This document shows, piece after piece, positions 19,961 through 29,446 of a stretch of DNA of 64,000 nt. The position numbers and the translations under genes were made by a program. Source of the DNA: Pseudoalteromonas sp. MEBiC 03607 (GTDB taxonomy: Bacteria; Pseudomonadota; Gammaproteobacteria; Enterobacterales; Alteromonadaceae). The notes under the pieces are model-generated. The model saw nothing but the letters and a program-made list of their open reading frames with translations, had not been told where the DNA came from and searched no databases. Position 1 is the first letter of the stretch. The number at the start of each line of letters is the position of its first letter. The stretch spans positions 1,436,501 through 1,500,500 of the forward strand of contig NZ_SRRY01000001.1 in NCBI RefSeq assembly GCF_004792295.1. Reading direction: 5' to 3'.

Positions 19961-21949
19961 ATGTCGTTGTTAGGTAAATTAACATTAGACGCAATCCCGT
20001 TTCATGAACCAATTATCATGGTTACCATGACGGTTGTTGCTGTCTTAGGTCTGTTAGTAGCAGGCTTAGTAACAAAATATAAAAAGTGGGGCGTGATTTG
20101 GCACGACTGGATCACCTCAATTGACCATAAGCGTTTAGGTGTGATGTACATCATTCTTGCGCTTATCATGCTTTTCCGTGGTTTCGCGGATGCCATTATG
20201 ATGCGACTGCAATTAGCAATGGCTACCGGCGGTGCAAGTGGTTACTTACCACCAGAACACTATGACCAAATCTTTACGGCGCACGGGGTGATCATGATCA
20301 TCTTTATGGCGATGCCGTTTATGATTGGTTTGATGAACATCATTTTACCGCTGCAAATTGGTGCCCGTGATGTTGCATTCCCATTCTTAAATAACCTTAG
20401 CTTTTGGTTAACTGCTGGCGGTGCAATCCTAATCAATATCTCATTATTCTTCGGTGAGTTTGCTAAAACAGGTTGGGTTGCGTATCCACCGTTGTCAGAG
20501 TTGTCATTCAGTCCGGGTGTTGGGGTCGACTATTATATATGGGCCTTGCAGATATCCGGCTTGGGTACCTTATTAACATCGGTAAACTTCTTAGCGACTG
20601 TATTTAAAATGCGTGCACCAGGCATGACATTAATGAAAATGCCTATTTTTACTTGGGCATGTACGTGGGCAAATATCTTAATTGCAGCATCGTTCCCAAT
20701 TTTAACTGCTGTACTGGCAATGCTGACGCTTGATCGTTATCTCGATTTCCACTTCTTCACGAATGAATTAGGTGGTAACGCGATGATGTACATCAACTTA
20801 TTCTGGGCATGGGGTCACCCTGAAGTTTACATTCTGATCTTACCTGCGTTTGGTATTTTCTCAGAAGTTATCTCAACGTTTGCTGGTAAACGCCTGTTTG
20901 GTTATAAGTCGATGGTTTACGCAAGTGGTGCAATTTCAATTTTAGGTTTCATCGTTTGGCTTCACCACTTCTTTACGATGGGCTCAAGCGCTAACGTTAA
21001 TGCCTTCTTTGGTGTTATGACCATGGTTATTGCGGTGCCGACCGGGGTTAAGTTGTTTAACTGGTTATTCACTATGTATCGTGGTCGTTTACGTATTACT
21101 GTGCCTGTCCTTTGGACTTTAGGCTTTATGGTGACTTTCACTATCGGTGGTATGACCGGTGTGTTGCTTGCTATTCCTGGTGCTGACTACGTATTACATA
21201 ACAGCTTATTCTTAATCGCTCACTTCCATAACACCATCATTGGTGGTGCGGTATTTGGTTATTTAGCTGGTTTTGCGTTTTGGTTCCCTAAAGCAATGGG
21301 CTTCAAACTTGACGAGAGCTGGGGCAGAAGATCTTTCTGGTGCTGGTTAATTGGTTTCTTCGTGGCATTTATGCCGTTATACGTACTTGGTTTCTTAGGT
21401 ATGACACGTCGCTTAAACCACACGAACAACCCTGATTGGAACATTTGGTTATACATTGCAGCTGGCGGTGCGGTAATCATTATGTTCGGTATCTTGTTCC
21501 AAGTTGTGCAACTTGTAGTGAGCTTCAAAAACCGCGAGCAACTTGATGATACAACGGGCGATCCGTGGAATGGTCATACTCTTGAGTGGGCATCTGCTTC
21601 ACCTCCGCAGTACTACAACTTTGCGAAAATCCCTCATGTTGATGACATCGATGCGTGGACAGACATGAAAGAGAAAGGCTTAGCTTACAAGCAAGAAGCC
21701 TCTTATAGCCCAATTCATATGCCAAAAAATACATCGGCAGGTGTATTAATGAGCGCGGCTTTAACAACCTTCTGTTTTGCCATGATCTGGCACATTTGGT
21801 GGCTTGCCGCATTTGGTTTACTGGGTGCTATCGTGGTGTTTATTAAACGTTGTTACACCAGCGATGTTGATTACTACGTGCAACCAGATGAAATTTTTGA
21901 ACTAGAAACGGCTCACAATACAGCCGCTACGAAGGAGGTGAATGCATGA
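19961..21949 (+). CDS. cyoB: Cytochrome bo ubiquinol oxidase subunit I
   Basis: A 662-residue haem-copper oxidase subunit I with about 15 membrane helices. It holds the low-spin haem and the haem o-copper B centre. Visible ligands include [12 protein letters not shown] (His-Tyr pair of the copper site), WLHHFFTMG (two His), and HFHNTIIGG for the haems. Family blocks such as [15 protein letters not shown] are present. The enzyme reduces oxygen to water with ubiquinol and pumps protons. The stop overlaps the cyoC start by 4 bp. Confidence 0.96.
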   Translation: MSLLGKLTLDAIPFHEPIIMVTMTVVAVLGLLVAGLVTKYKKWGVIWHDWITSIDHKRLGVMYIILALIMLFRGFADAIMMRLQLAMATGGASGYLPPEHYDQIFTAHGVIMIIFMAMPFMIGLMNIILPLQIGARDVAFPFLNNLSFWLTAGGAILINISLFFGEFAKTGWVAYPPLSELSFSPGVGVDYYIWALQISGLGTLLTSVNFLATVFKMRAPGMTLMKMPIFTWACTWANILIAASFPILTAVLAMLTLDRYLDFHFFTNELGGNAMMYINLFWAWGHPEVYILILPAFGIFSEVISTFAGKRLFGYKSMVYASGAISILGFIVWLHHFFTMGSSANVNAFFGVMTMVIAVPTGVKLFNWLFTMYRGRLRITVPVLWTLGFMVTFTIGGMTGVLLAIPGADYVLHNSLFLIAHFHNTIIGGAVFGYLAGFAFWFPKAMGFKLDESWGRRSFWCWLIGFFVAFMPLYVLGFLGMTRRLNHTNNPDWNIWLYIAAGGAVIIMFGILFQVVQLVVSFKNREQLDDTTGDPWNGHTLEWASASPPQYYNFAKIPHVDDIDAWTDMKEKGLAYKQEASYSPIHMPKNTSAGVLMSAALTTFCFAMIWHIWWLAAFGLLGAIVVFIKRCYTSDVDYYVQPDEIFELETAHNTAATKEVNA

Positions 21950-22581
21950 GTACCATTTCTGCAGGACTCGACACCTTAAACGGCGCACACGGTCATGTCG
22001 ATGCACATGACCATGAGCACCACGATACAGGTGGTAACACCGTATTTGGTTTCTGGCTTTACCTTATGACTGACTGCCTGTTGTTTGCATCATTCTTTGC
22101 AACTTATGCAGTATTGTTCATGAATACCGCTGGCGGTGTGTCGGGTAAAGACATTTTTGAACTTGATTTTGTTGCGGTTGAAACCGCAGCACTACTACTC
22201 AGTAGTATCACTTTTGGTTTTGCGATGATCTCTGCTCACGGGCAGAAAAAGGCGGCTACGTTAACTTGGTTGCTGGTTACCTTTGCCTTTGGTGCTGTGT
22301 TTATTGGTATGGAAGTATATGAATTCCATCACCTAATTGCGCACGGTAATGGCCCTCAGCAAAGTGCCTTTTTAACATCGTTTTTCTCTTTGGTGGGCTT
22401 ACACGGTCTTCACGTTACAGCAGGTCTTATTTGGATGACTGTCCTGATGATTGAAGTTGTGCGCCGTGGTTTAAACCCACAAACAGTGACACGCCTAAGT
22501 TGTTTAAGCCTATTCTGGCACTTCTTAGATGTGGTGTGGATCTGTGTATTTACCGTTGTTTATTTAATGGGAGCAATGTAA
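21946..22581 (+). CDS. cyoC: Cytochrome bo ubiquinol oxidase subunit III
   Basis: A 211-residue membrane subunit with five hydrophobic helices and the subunit III blocks [18 protein letters not shown] and [21 protein letters not shown]. The N-terminus is His-rich ([13 protein letters not shown]). An ideal aaggaggtg site precedes the ATG. It overlaps cyoB by 4 bp (ATGA) and cyoD by 1 bp, so translation is probably coupled. Confidence 0.95.
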   Translation: MSTISAGLDTLNGAHGHVDAHDHEHHDTGGNTVFGFWLYLMTDCLLFASFFATYAVLFMNTAGGVSGKDIFELDFVAVETAALLLSSITFGFAMISAHGQKKAATLTWLLVTFAFGAVFIGMEVYEFHHLIAHGNGPQQSAFLTSFFSLVGLHGLHVTAGLIWMTVLMIEVVRRGLNPQTVTRLSCLSLFWHFLDVVWICVFTVVYLMGAM

Positions 22582-22940
22582 TGAGTCACAGTGAGTCACA
22601 TGTAATTAATAACTTAGAAGTTCATGCACATAATGAGCAATCACATGGCAGCGTTAAAGACTATTTAATTGGTTTTGTATTGTCAGTGGTTTTAACGGCT
22701 ATTCCATTTTGGGCTGTGATGAGTGGTTCGTTTTCTAAAACGACCACTGCATGGTGCATCGTGAGCATGGCGATTGTGCAAATTTGGGTGCATTTGAAAT
22801 ATTTCTTACACCTAAACTTCAAAACAGAAGACGGCAAGGCAAGTTCATTGTCGTTTATCTTTAGTGCTTTAATTATCGTGATGGTGGTTGGTTTGTCGGT
22901 GTGGATCATCTACGAATCGAACGCCATGATGATGTACTAA
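22581..22940 (+). CDS. cyoD: Cytochrome bo ubiquinol oxidase subunit IV
   Basis: A 119-residue subunit IV with three membrane helices and the typical VQIWVHLKYFLHLNF block. It is needed for assembly of the copper centre in E. coli. The ATG at 22581 shares its first base with the cyoC stop (TAATG) and gives the normal family length; the longer upstream frame overlaps cyoC and is not used. Confidence 0.93.
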   Translation: MSHSESHVINNLEVHAHNEQSHGSVKDYLIGFVLSVVLTAIPFWAVMSGSFSKTTTAWCIVSMAIVQIWVHLKYFLHLNFKTEDGKASSLSFIFSALIIVMVVGLSVWIIYESNAMMMY

Positions 22941-23082
22941 TAACAATTACTTTGTAATTGGTAAAAAGATTTACGAAAGGAGCTGGTTAGTTTGAGGTTG
23001 TGTCTCCAGTTCTTACAGTCTGTTACTAGCTAGTTTCTTTCGTAATATTGCGTTTGTGCTGAAAATTAGAGGAGTCGAGGAA

Positions 23083-23967
23083 GTGTTTCGACGTTATTTA
23101 AATGTCACTAAACCTGGCATTATCATGGGCAATTTGATCTCTGTCGCGGGGGGATTCTTGCTAGCCTCTCGCGGTGATATTGACCCATGGTTAATGATCG
23201 CAACCTTGCTAGGGTTATCTTTAGTAGTGGCATCAGGATGCGCGATCAATAACGTGATTGATCGTGATATTGATGTTGCTATGGCGCGCACTCGCAAACG
23301 CGTCACAGTAACTGGCGAAATGTCAGCAAAGGCGGCTATGGCACATGGCATCGTGCTTGGTGTTATTGGTTTCGGTTTATTAGCTGTGTATACCAACGTA
23401 GTGGCACTCTTATTTGCTACTTTTGGTTACGTCATTTACGTCGGTGTGTACAGCTTATATATGAAACGTCGTTCTGTGTACGGCACCTTTGTCGGAAGTT
23501 TATCTGGCGCAGTACCACCTGTAGTGGGGTATTGTGCCGTAACTGGGCAGTTTGATGCTGGTGCTGTGATTTTATTGGTCATGTTTAGTTTATGGCAAAT
23601 GCCTCATTCATATGCAATTGCAATCTTTCGTTATAACGACTACCAAGCGGCCAGAATTCCTGTGTTACCAGTAGCGCAGGGGATCGAGAAGGCAAAGCAT
23701 CACATTGTTTTATATATCGCCGTGTATGCGTTGGTTGTGATGTTATTAACCATTAGTGGTTATACAGGTTTAGCCTTTATGGCTGTAGCTTGTACAACGA
23801 GTTTTTGGTGGTTGCTAATGGCGCTTCGTGGCTATCGTCGCAATATTGATGTTAGCGGCTGGGCGCGCCAAGTGTTTGCTTTTTCAATTGTAAATATCAC
23901 GGTTTTGAGCATTGCTATGGCTTTAGATTACCATTCGGTAGCTCCACAGCTACTTGTTTTAACTTAG
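23083..23967 (+). CDS. cyoE: Protohaem IX farnesyltransferase (haem O synthase)
   Basis: A 294-residue UbiA-family prenyltransferase that adds a farnesyl group to haem B to make haem O for the bo oxidase. The Asp-rich substrate motif is [18 protein letters not shown] (about residues 66-83), and the second site is [16 protein letters not shown]. The start is taken as GTG at 23083 because aggagtcgagg lies just before it; an upstream in-frame GTG at 23056 lacks such a site. About nine hydrophobic helices are seen. It lies 142 bp after cyoD, which leaves room for a separate promoter. Confidence 0.93.
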   Translation: MFRRYLNVTKPGIIMGNLISVAGGFLLASRGDIDPWLMIATLLGLSLVVASGCAINNVIDRDIDVAMARTRKRVTVTGEMSAKAAMAHGIVLGVIGFGLLAVYTNVVALLFATFGYVIYVGVYSLYMKRRSVYGTFVGSLSGAVPPVVGYCAVTGQFDAGAVILLVMFSLWQMPHSYAIAIFRYNDYQAARIPVLPVAQGIEKAKHHIVLYIAVYALVVMLLTISGYTGLAFMAVACTTSFWWLLMALRGYRRNIDVSGWARQVFAFSIVNITVLSIAMALDYHSVAPQLLVLT

Positions 23968-24006
23968 AAAAAAGTTGCTAACATATCCCAATGTTACAGT
24001 AGCAAA

Positions 24007-24036
24007 GGCTCGGTTTTTTCTCCCCGGGCCTTTTTT
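24007..24036 (+). terminator. Terminator after cyoE
   Basis: The stem ggctcgg (24007-24013) pairs with ccgggcc (24024-24030), with one G-T pair, and six T follow. It lies 40 bp after the cyoE stop. Confidence 0.8.
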
Positions 24037-24047
24037 CATTGCTGATA

Positions 24048-24956
24048 TTAAAAACGAGCAGCTTGCTCAACTACTATGCCATGACGAGCCGCTAAGCGAC
24101 GATGGTCTTTATCATAGCCACCACCAATTACGGTTGCGACAGGTACATTGCTCTCAAGGCAACGCTTGAGGACTAAATGGTCGCGTTGCGCTATCCCTTG
24201 CCAGCTTATATCAAGTTTACCTAAACCGTCTTGCTGCCATACATCAACACCTGCATCATAAAGCACTAAATCTGGGTTTAGGGTGTTCAATAAATAACTC
24301 AGAGTATCGTCAACAACGCCTAGGTATTCACTATCAGCGACATTCGGTGCTAAACCAATATCTAAATCGCTGGCCGATTTTCGAAACGGAAAATTCTTTT
24401 CACAGTGAATCGAACAGGTATAAGCATAAGGTTGATGTGCGAGCATTGCCGCTGTGCCATCACCTTGATGAACGTCTAAGTCAAAAATAAGTATATTGGT
24501 CACATCACCACTTTTTATTAGGGTTTCACTGGTGAACGCGAGGTCGTTTACCATGCAATAACCTGAGCCAAAATCAGTATGAGCATGATGAGTGCCACCG
24601 GCTAAGTGACAAGCGATGCCATGATTCAGCGCTAAGCGTGCTGTTTGTAAGGTGCCAAGTGGGGCGGTAAAGGTACGTGCCATTAACTCTTTTGACCAAG
24701 GTAAGCCTATGCGGCGCATCGCTTTTTCATCTAAACGATTATGCCAAAGGTCGTGGATGTAGTTTTCACAATGTACTAACTCAAGGGGTTCAGGCGTGCC
24801 AAGCATCGGCTGAGTTAGGTTGTCATTTATTAATCCAAGGTTTTGCACATGCTCATATAAATAAGCAAACTTACTCATTACAAAGCGGTGGTTTGGATCG
24901 AAGCTAAACGAATAATTAGGATGATAAACCAAAGGTAAATGGGGATTTAACTGCAT
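24048..24956 (-). CDS. Histone deacetylase-family amidohydrolase
   Basis: A 302-residue zinc hydrolase of the HDAC/acetoin-utilisation superfamily. Key blocks are LAGGTHHAHTDFGSGYCMVND (His-His charge-relay region; last residues YCMVND), LIFDLDVHQGDGTA with the zinc ligands Asp and His, CSIHCEKNFPF, and LYDAGVDVWQQDGLG with the third Asp. Bacterial members deacetylate small molecules, polyamines or proteins; the substrate here is unknown. It converges on cyoE and is 53 bp from the PilZ gene, which reads in the same direction. Confidence 0.88.
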   Translation of the reverse strand: MQLNPHLPLVYHPNYSFSFDPNHRFVMSKFAYLYEHVQNLGLINDNLTQPMLGTPEPLELVHCENYIHDLWHNRLDEKAMRRIGLPWSKELMARTFTAPLGTLQTARLALNHGIACHLAGGTHHAHTDFGSGYCMVNDLAFTSETLIKSGDVTNILIFDLDVHQGDGTAAMLAHQPYAYTCSIHCEKNFPFRKSASDLDIGLAPNVADSEYLGVVDDTLSYLLNTLNPDLVLYDAGVDVWQQDGLGKLDISWQGIAQRDHLVLKRCLESNVPVATVIGGGYDKDHRRLAARHGIVVEQAARF

Positions 24957-25009
24957 AGCTCATTGAATAGCTGAATTTGCTACAGCATAGCGAATTTCTG
25001 AGCAGATGT

Positions 25010-25375
25010 TTACTCTGGAGCGTGAATTAAATGCGCTAGTTCTCGATGCAATAGAGCTTCATCACCTAGGTTTAGCTCAATGAGTCGCTTAAGGTGGCTA
25101 ATACTATCTATATCAATATGTTCGCAGCGAAGCCCAGCATGCTGATGTTCAACATGACACAGTTCAACTTGCATTTTTATCTCAATACTTGATTCGGGTA
25201 GGGTGAAAATTAAATCGGCTTTAGAATGGATAGGTATTAAAAATGAATCACTTTTAGTGATAAGTGCACCTTGTAATGATAAATCAAGTAACTGACAGTG
25301 ATAGTCGTTACCTTCTATATGAAGGACAGCTGGGCAAGAAAATAGCACCCTAGAAAACTCTCTGCGTTCATTCAT
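25010..25375 (-). CDS. PilZ domain protein (cyclic-di-GMP binding)
   Basis: A 121-residue single-domain PilZ protein. The c-di-GMP binding signature is visible as RREFSR (residues 4-9) and the DLSLQGALI block (D/N-x-S-x-x-G). Such proteins bind c-di-GMP and alter motility, pili or exopolysaccharide through partners. The ATG at 25375 is preferred because ggag lies 9 bp upstream; the frame also opens 5 codons earlier. It stands alone; a diguanylate cyclase gene is 7 kb away. Confidence 0.85.
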   Translation of the reverse strand: MNERREFSRVLFSCPAVLHIEGNDYHCQLLDLSLQGALITKSDSFLIPIHSKADLIFTLPESSIEIKMQVELCHVEHQHAGLRCEHIDIDSISHLKRLIELNLGDEALLHRELAHLIHAPE

Positions 25376-25475
25376 GTCTCTATTCTCCATACTTTTTAGC
25401 CTAAACAGTATAGTTCAATATGAAATGAATGAGAGAAAACAGCTGATAATTACTGATGAAAGTTAATAGTTATAG

Positions 25476-25503
25476 AAAAGCCCCTTAATAGGGGCTTTTT
25501 AAT
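25476..25503 (-). terminator. Rho-independent terminator of ettA
   Basis: The stem aaaagcccc (25476-25484) pairs with ggggctttt (25491-25499) around TTAATA. The A/T flanks allow it to work in both directions. It is 10 bp after the leftward ettA stop. Confidence 0.85.
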
Positions 25504-25512
25504 ATCAGCTAA

Positions 25513-27186
25513 TTAGCCAATTTTTTTGTATTTGATACGCTTAGGTTGTGCTGCTTCGGCGCCTAAGGTTTTCTTCAACCACTCTTCGTATTCTGTGTAG
25601 TTACCATCGAAGAAGTTAATTTGGCCTTCGTCACGGTAATCAAGAATATGTGTAGCAATACGGTCAAGGAACCAACGGTCATGCGAGATACACATTACAC
25701 AGCCAGGGAACTCTAAAATAGCGTTCTCAAGTGCACGTAGTGTTTCAACGTCTAGGTCATTGGTTGGCTCATCCAGAAGTAATACGTTACCACCAGCTTT
25801 TAACAGCTTAGCTAGGTGTAAACGGTTGCGCTCACCACCAGATAGGTCTTTAACGAATTTTTGTTGGTCGTTACCTTTGAAGTTAAAGCGGCCAACATAG
25901 GCACGGCTTGGGAATTCAAAGTTACCAATTTTCAAAACGTCTTGTCCGTTTGAGATTTCTTGGAAAACAGTGTTGCTCTCGTCCATGTTGCCACGGAACT
26001 GATCAACAGTTGCAAGCTCTACTGTTTCACCAACAATGATCTCACCGCTATCAGGCTTTTCTTCACCGCTTAGCATTTTGAATAGCGTTGATTTACCTGC
26101 ACCATTGGCACCGATAATACCTACGATAGCGCCTTTAGGCATTGCAAAGTTTAAGTCATCAATTAATACGCGGTCGCCAAAGCTCTTCTTCAGGCCTTTC
26201 ACTTCGATAACTTGGTCACCTAAGCGTGGACCCGGTGGAATGAATAGCTCATTCGTTTCGTTACGCTTTTGGTAATCATTTTGTTGAAGCTCTGAGAACT
26301 GTGCCATACGTGCTTTAGACTTAGCTTGACGGCCTTTCGGGTTTGAACGAACCCATTCAAGTTCTTGTGCGATTGATTTTTGACGTGCTTTTTCAGATTT
26401 CTGTTCTTGTTGTAAACGTAAATCTTTTTGCTCAAGCCACGATGAATAGTTACCTTCCCAAGGAATACCTTCACCACGGTCAAGCTCTAAAATCCAACCT
26501 GCTACGTTATCTAAGAAGTAACGGTCGTGGGTTACAGCAACCACAGTACCTTCGTAGTCGTGTAAGAAGCGTTCTAACCAAGCAACTGACTCAGCGTCTA
26601 AGTGGTTAGTCGGTTCGTCAAGAATAAGCATATCTGGTTTTTCAAGTAGTAAACGGCAGATCGCAACTCGGCGACGCTCACCACCCGAAAGGTGTTCAAT
26701 TTTTGCATCCCAAGGTGGTAGGCGTAATGCATCAGCTGCACGCTCTAACACGTTATCAATATTGTGACCATCGTGTGCTTGGATGATAGCTTCAAGCTCA
26801 CCTTGCTCTTTAGCAAGCGCATCGAAGTCTGCACCGTCCATTGCATACTCGTTGTATACTTCATCTAGGCGATTTAATGCATTTTTAACTTCGCTTACCG
26901 CTTCTTCTACTGTTTCGCGAACTGTTTTGTTCTCGTCTAGCTGCGGTTCTTGCGGTAAGTAACCGATTTTAGTGCCTGGTTGAGGGCGAGCTTCACCTTC
27001 AAAGTCTTGGTCAACACCGGCCATAATGCGCAGTAACGTCGATTTACCTGCACCGTTTAGACCTAGCACACCAATTTTTGCGCCTGGGAAAAAGTGTAAA
27101 GAAATATCTTTTAAGATAGTGCGCTTAGGTGGCACAACCTTAGATACTCGACTCATCGAGAATATAAACTTGTCTGGTAACACCAT
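25513..27186 (-). CDS. ettA: Energy-dependent translational throttle protein EttA
   Basis: A 557-residue ABC-F protein with two nucleotide-binding domains and no membrane part. It binds the ribosomal E site and gates the first elongation step according to the ATP/ADP ratio. Walker A motifs are GLNGAGKST (about residue 40) and GANGAGKST (about 360); LSGGERRR and LSGGERNR are the signatures, each followed by a Walker B with DEPTNHLD or DEPTNDLD. The arm and linker region with basic residues lies between. The ATG at 27186 is preferred (gaagg upstream); the frame opens 5 codons earlier. Confidence 0.95.
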   Translation of the reverse strand: MVLPDKFIFSMSRVSKVVPPKRTILKDISLHFFPGAKIGVLGLNGAGKSTLLRIMAGVDQDFEGEARPQPGTKIGYLPQEPQLDENKTVRETVEEAVSEVKNALNRLDEVYNEYAMDGADFDALAKEQGELEAIIQAHDGHNIDNVLERAADALRLPPWDAKIEHLSGGERRRVAICRLLLEKPDMLILDEPTNHLDAESVAWLERFLHDYEGTVVAVTHDRYFLDNVAGWILELDRGEGIPWEGNYSSWLEQKDLRLQQEQKSEKARQKSIAQELEWVRSNPKGRQAKSKARMAQFSELQQNDYQKRNETNELFIPPGPRLGDQVIEVKGLKKSFGDRVLIDDLNFAMPKGAIVGIIGANGAGKSTLFKMLSGEEKPDSGEIIVGETVELATVDQFRGNMDESNTVFQEISNGQDVLKIGNFEFPSRAYVGRFNFKGNDQQKFVKDLSGGERNRLHLAKLLKAGGNVLLLDEPTNDLDVETLRALENAILEFPGCVMCISHDRWFLDRIATHILDYRDEGQINFFDGNYTEYEEWLKKTLGAEAAQPKRIKYKKIG

Positions 27187-27351
27187 GAAAGAAGCCTTCA
27201 ATTTATAATAAAAATTAACAGCAAGTATTGTATACCCAAACTACCTCAAAATACAGAATTCAGCGTTTATGATAGGCTTAATATCAAGGTGTTATTTACT
27301 CAAAGAGTCATACATTTTAATTAATGACCACTCAGAAATATCACTTCATTT

Positions 27352-27375
27352 GGACATCTAAACATCTAGAGGTTG
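27352..27375 (+). promoter_or_regulatory. Tandem MetJ boxes upstream of metA
   Basis: Three adjacent 8-mers, GGACATCT, AAACATCT and AGAGGTTG, occupy 27352-27375. The first two match the MetJ consensus AGACGTCT at six and five positions; the third is weak. MetJ with S-adenosylmethionine represses methionine genes by binding such tandem sites. Position, 57 bp before metA, supports it. Confidence 0.6.
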
Positions 27376-27432
27376 AAATTTCTAACTATCCGTTCATAAT
27401 TAGCACTCTAATATGTATGCTCGGAGCCCGCT

Positions 27433-28380
27433 ATGCCCATTACAGTAAAAGATGAATTGCCAGCTATTGCAAAGTTACGTCAGGAAAACGTGTTTGTAAT
27501 GCCAAAAAGCCGTGCGAAAACGCAAGAGATTCGCCCAATGCGTTTGGCCATCTTAAACTTAATGCCAAACAAAGTAGAAACCGAGGTGCAGTTTATTCGC
27601 TTACTAGCTAACTCACCGCTACAAGTTAATGTTGAGCTGTTGCGCTTAGATACCCACCGCAGCAGTAGTAACTCTGAGCAGCACTTAGATACGTTTTATC
27701 GTTATTTTTCTGAGGTAAAAGACAATAACTACGATGCCATGATCATCACGGGTGCGCCGCTTGCACATTTAGAGTATGACGATGTTGTCTATTGGGATGA
27801 ACTTAAAGTGATTTTAGACTGGGCTGAGCAGCATGTTACCTCTACGCTGTTTTCGTGTTGGGCGGCCCATGCGGGGCTTTATCACCACTATGGTCTTAAG
27901 CGTGAACTTAAACCAAATAAGTTAAGTGGTGTATTTACCCACAAAAGCTATTTTGACCACGCAGCACTCACCCGTGGCTTTGATGATACCTTTTTAGTGC
28001 CACACTCTCGCTATGGTCATATTGATATTGATAAGATCACTGCCTGTGATGATTTGGTGGTGTTAGCTGGTTCTGAGCGAGTTGGTGCCTATTTAATTAA
28101 GAATAAGTCTGGCAGCCAAGTGTATATTACAGGTCATCCAGAGTACGATGCGCATACCTTAAAAGAAGAGTACCTGCGTGATAGCGAGAAGTCTGCAGAC
28201 GCACCTAAACCAGAAAATTATTTCCCAGATGATAACCCTGATAACGAACCATCGAAAACATGGCAAAGTCATGCCTTTTTATTGTTTTCGAATTGGTTAA
28301 ACTATTATGTGTACCAAACTACACCGTATGATATTAACTTAGTTAGCCAAGACGTAAGGACTAACAACTATGCCGAGTAA
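27433..28380 (+). CDS. metA: Homoserine O-succinyltransferase
   Basis: A 315-residue MetA that acylates L-homoserine in the first committed step of methionine synthesis. The nucleophile Cys is in [16 protein letters not shown] (about residue 142), and the His and Glu of the triad are in ITGHPEYD (about 235-237). The N-terminus [20 protein letters not shown] is typical. Succinyl rather than acetyl use is inferred from the family and was not tested. It overlaps the next gene by 11 bp and sits behind MetJ boxes, so metA and the two metH parts form one methionine operon. Confidence 0.94.
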   Translation: MPITVKDELPAIAKLRQENVFVMPKSRAKTQEIRPMRLAILNLMPNKVETEVQFIRLLANSPLQVNVELLRLDTHRSSSNSEQHLDTFYRYFSEVKDNNYDAMIITGAPLAHLEYDDVVYWDELKVILDWAEQHVTSTLFSCWAAHAGLYHHYGLKRELKPNKLSGVFTHKSYFDHAALTRGFDDTFLVPHSRYGHIDIDKITACDDLVVLAGSERVGAYLIKNKSGSQVYITGHPEYDAHTLKEEYLRDSEKSADAPKPENYFPDDNPDNEPSKTWQSHAFLLFSNWLNYYVYQTTPYDINLVSQDVRTNNYAE

Positions 28381-29437
28381 TGCAGTGAATAAACGCGAAC
28401 AATTGACCGAGGCGCTGAAACAGCGAATTTTAATCCTCGATGGCGCGATGGGCACCATGATCCAAGAACATAAATTAGAAGAGCAAGACTATCGCGGTGA
28501 GCGCTTTAAAGACTGGCATGTACTTATTAAAGGCAATAATGACTTATTAAGCCTGACTCAGCCAAAGATCATTGCTGATATTCACCGTGCTTACTTAGAA
28601 GCCGGTGCCGATATCATCGAAACCAATACTTTTAATGCCACGACTATTTCGATGGAAGATTATGATATGGCGAGTCTTAGTCGCGAAATCAACCTCGAGT
28701 CAGCGAAGCTTGCACGCAGCGTGTGTGATGAACTTGAAGCAAAAGATCCTAGCAAACCGCGTTATGTAGCCGGTGTACTTGGGCCAACGTCAAAGACCTG
28801 TTCTATTTCACCAGATGTAAATGACCCAGGTTATCGTAATATCAACTTTGATAAGCTGGTGGCGGCGTATGTTGAGTCGACACTGGCATTAATGGAAGGT
28901 GGTGCTGATCTTATTTTAATAGAAACCATCTTTGATACCCTTAATGCTAAAGCGGCTTCGTTCGCTGTAGAAGAAGCATTCGAGCAAGCTGGTCGTAGTT
29001 TGCCTGTGATGATCTCAGGCACCATTACCGATGCCTCTGGTCGTACTTTATCAGGACAAACCACCGAAGCATTTTATAACTCAATCCGTCATATTAAACC
29101 GCTATCAATTGGCCTTAACTGCGCCCTTGGCCCTGACTTACTGCGTCAGTATGTTGAAGAGTTATCGCGCGTTTGTGAAACCTTTACCTCGGTGCATCCA
29201 AATGCGGGTTTACCGAACGAGTTTGGCGAATATGATTTAGAAGCTCCTGAAATGGCCCAAGAAATTATTGATTGGGGCAAGTCTGGCTTTATCAATATTG
29301 TAGGTGGTTGTTGCGGCACCACACCGGCTCATATTAAGGCGTTTGCGAAAGGCCTTGAGGGTGTTAAACCTCGCCAATTACCTGAGCTTGAAGTGCGTAT
29401 GCGCTTATCGGGCCTTGAAGCGTGTAACTTAAACTAG
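28370..29437 (+). CDS. metH: Methionine synthase MetH, homocysteine-binding part
   Basis: A 355-residue protein equal to the N-terminal homocysteine module of cobalamin-dependent MetH. It begins with [14 protein letters not shown] and carries the zinc ligands in IGLNCALG (about residue 249) and [10 protein letters not shown] (about 313-314). It ends [11 protein letters not shown] at a TAG, where E. coli MetH reads on through a linker into the folate domain. The next gene is in the same frame 9 bp later. Zinc-bound homocysteine would be methylated from the cobalamin of the partner protein, so both must associate. Confidence 0.92.
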   Translation: MPSNAVNKREQLTEALKQRILILDGAMGTMIQEHKLEEQDYRGERFKDWHVLIKGNNDLLSLTQPKIIADIHRAYLEAGADIIETNTFNATTISMEDYDMASLSREINLESAKLARSVCDELEAKDPSKPRYVAGVLGPTSKTCSISPDVNDPGYRNINFDKLVAAYVESTLALMEGGADLILIETIFDTLNAKAASFAVEEAFEQAGRSLPVMISGTITDASGRTLSGQTTEAFYNSIRHIKPLSIGLNCALGPDLLRQYVEELSRVCETFTSVHPNAGLPNEFGEYDLEAPEMAQEIIDWGKSGFINIVGGCCGTTPAHIKAFAKGLEGVKPRQLPELEVRMRLSGLEACNLN

Positions 29438-29446
29438 GAAACCGAC

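Noticed and set aside
27202..27432. Cobalamin or SAM riboswitch before metA-metH
   Set aside because: No B12-box or SAM aptamer core was seen; MetJ boxes explain regulation.
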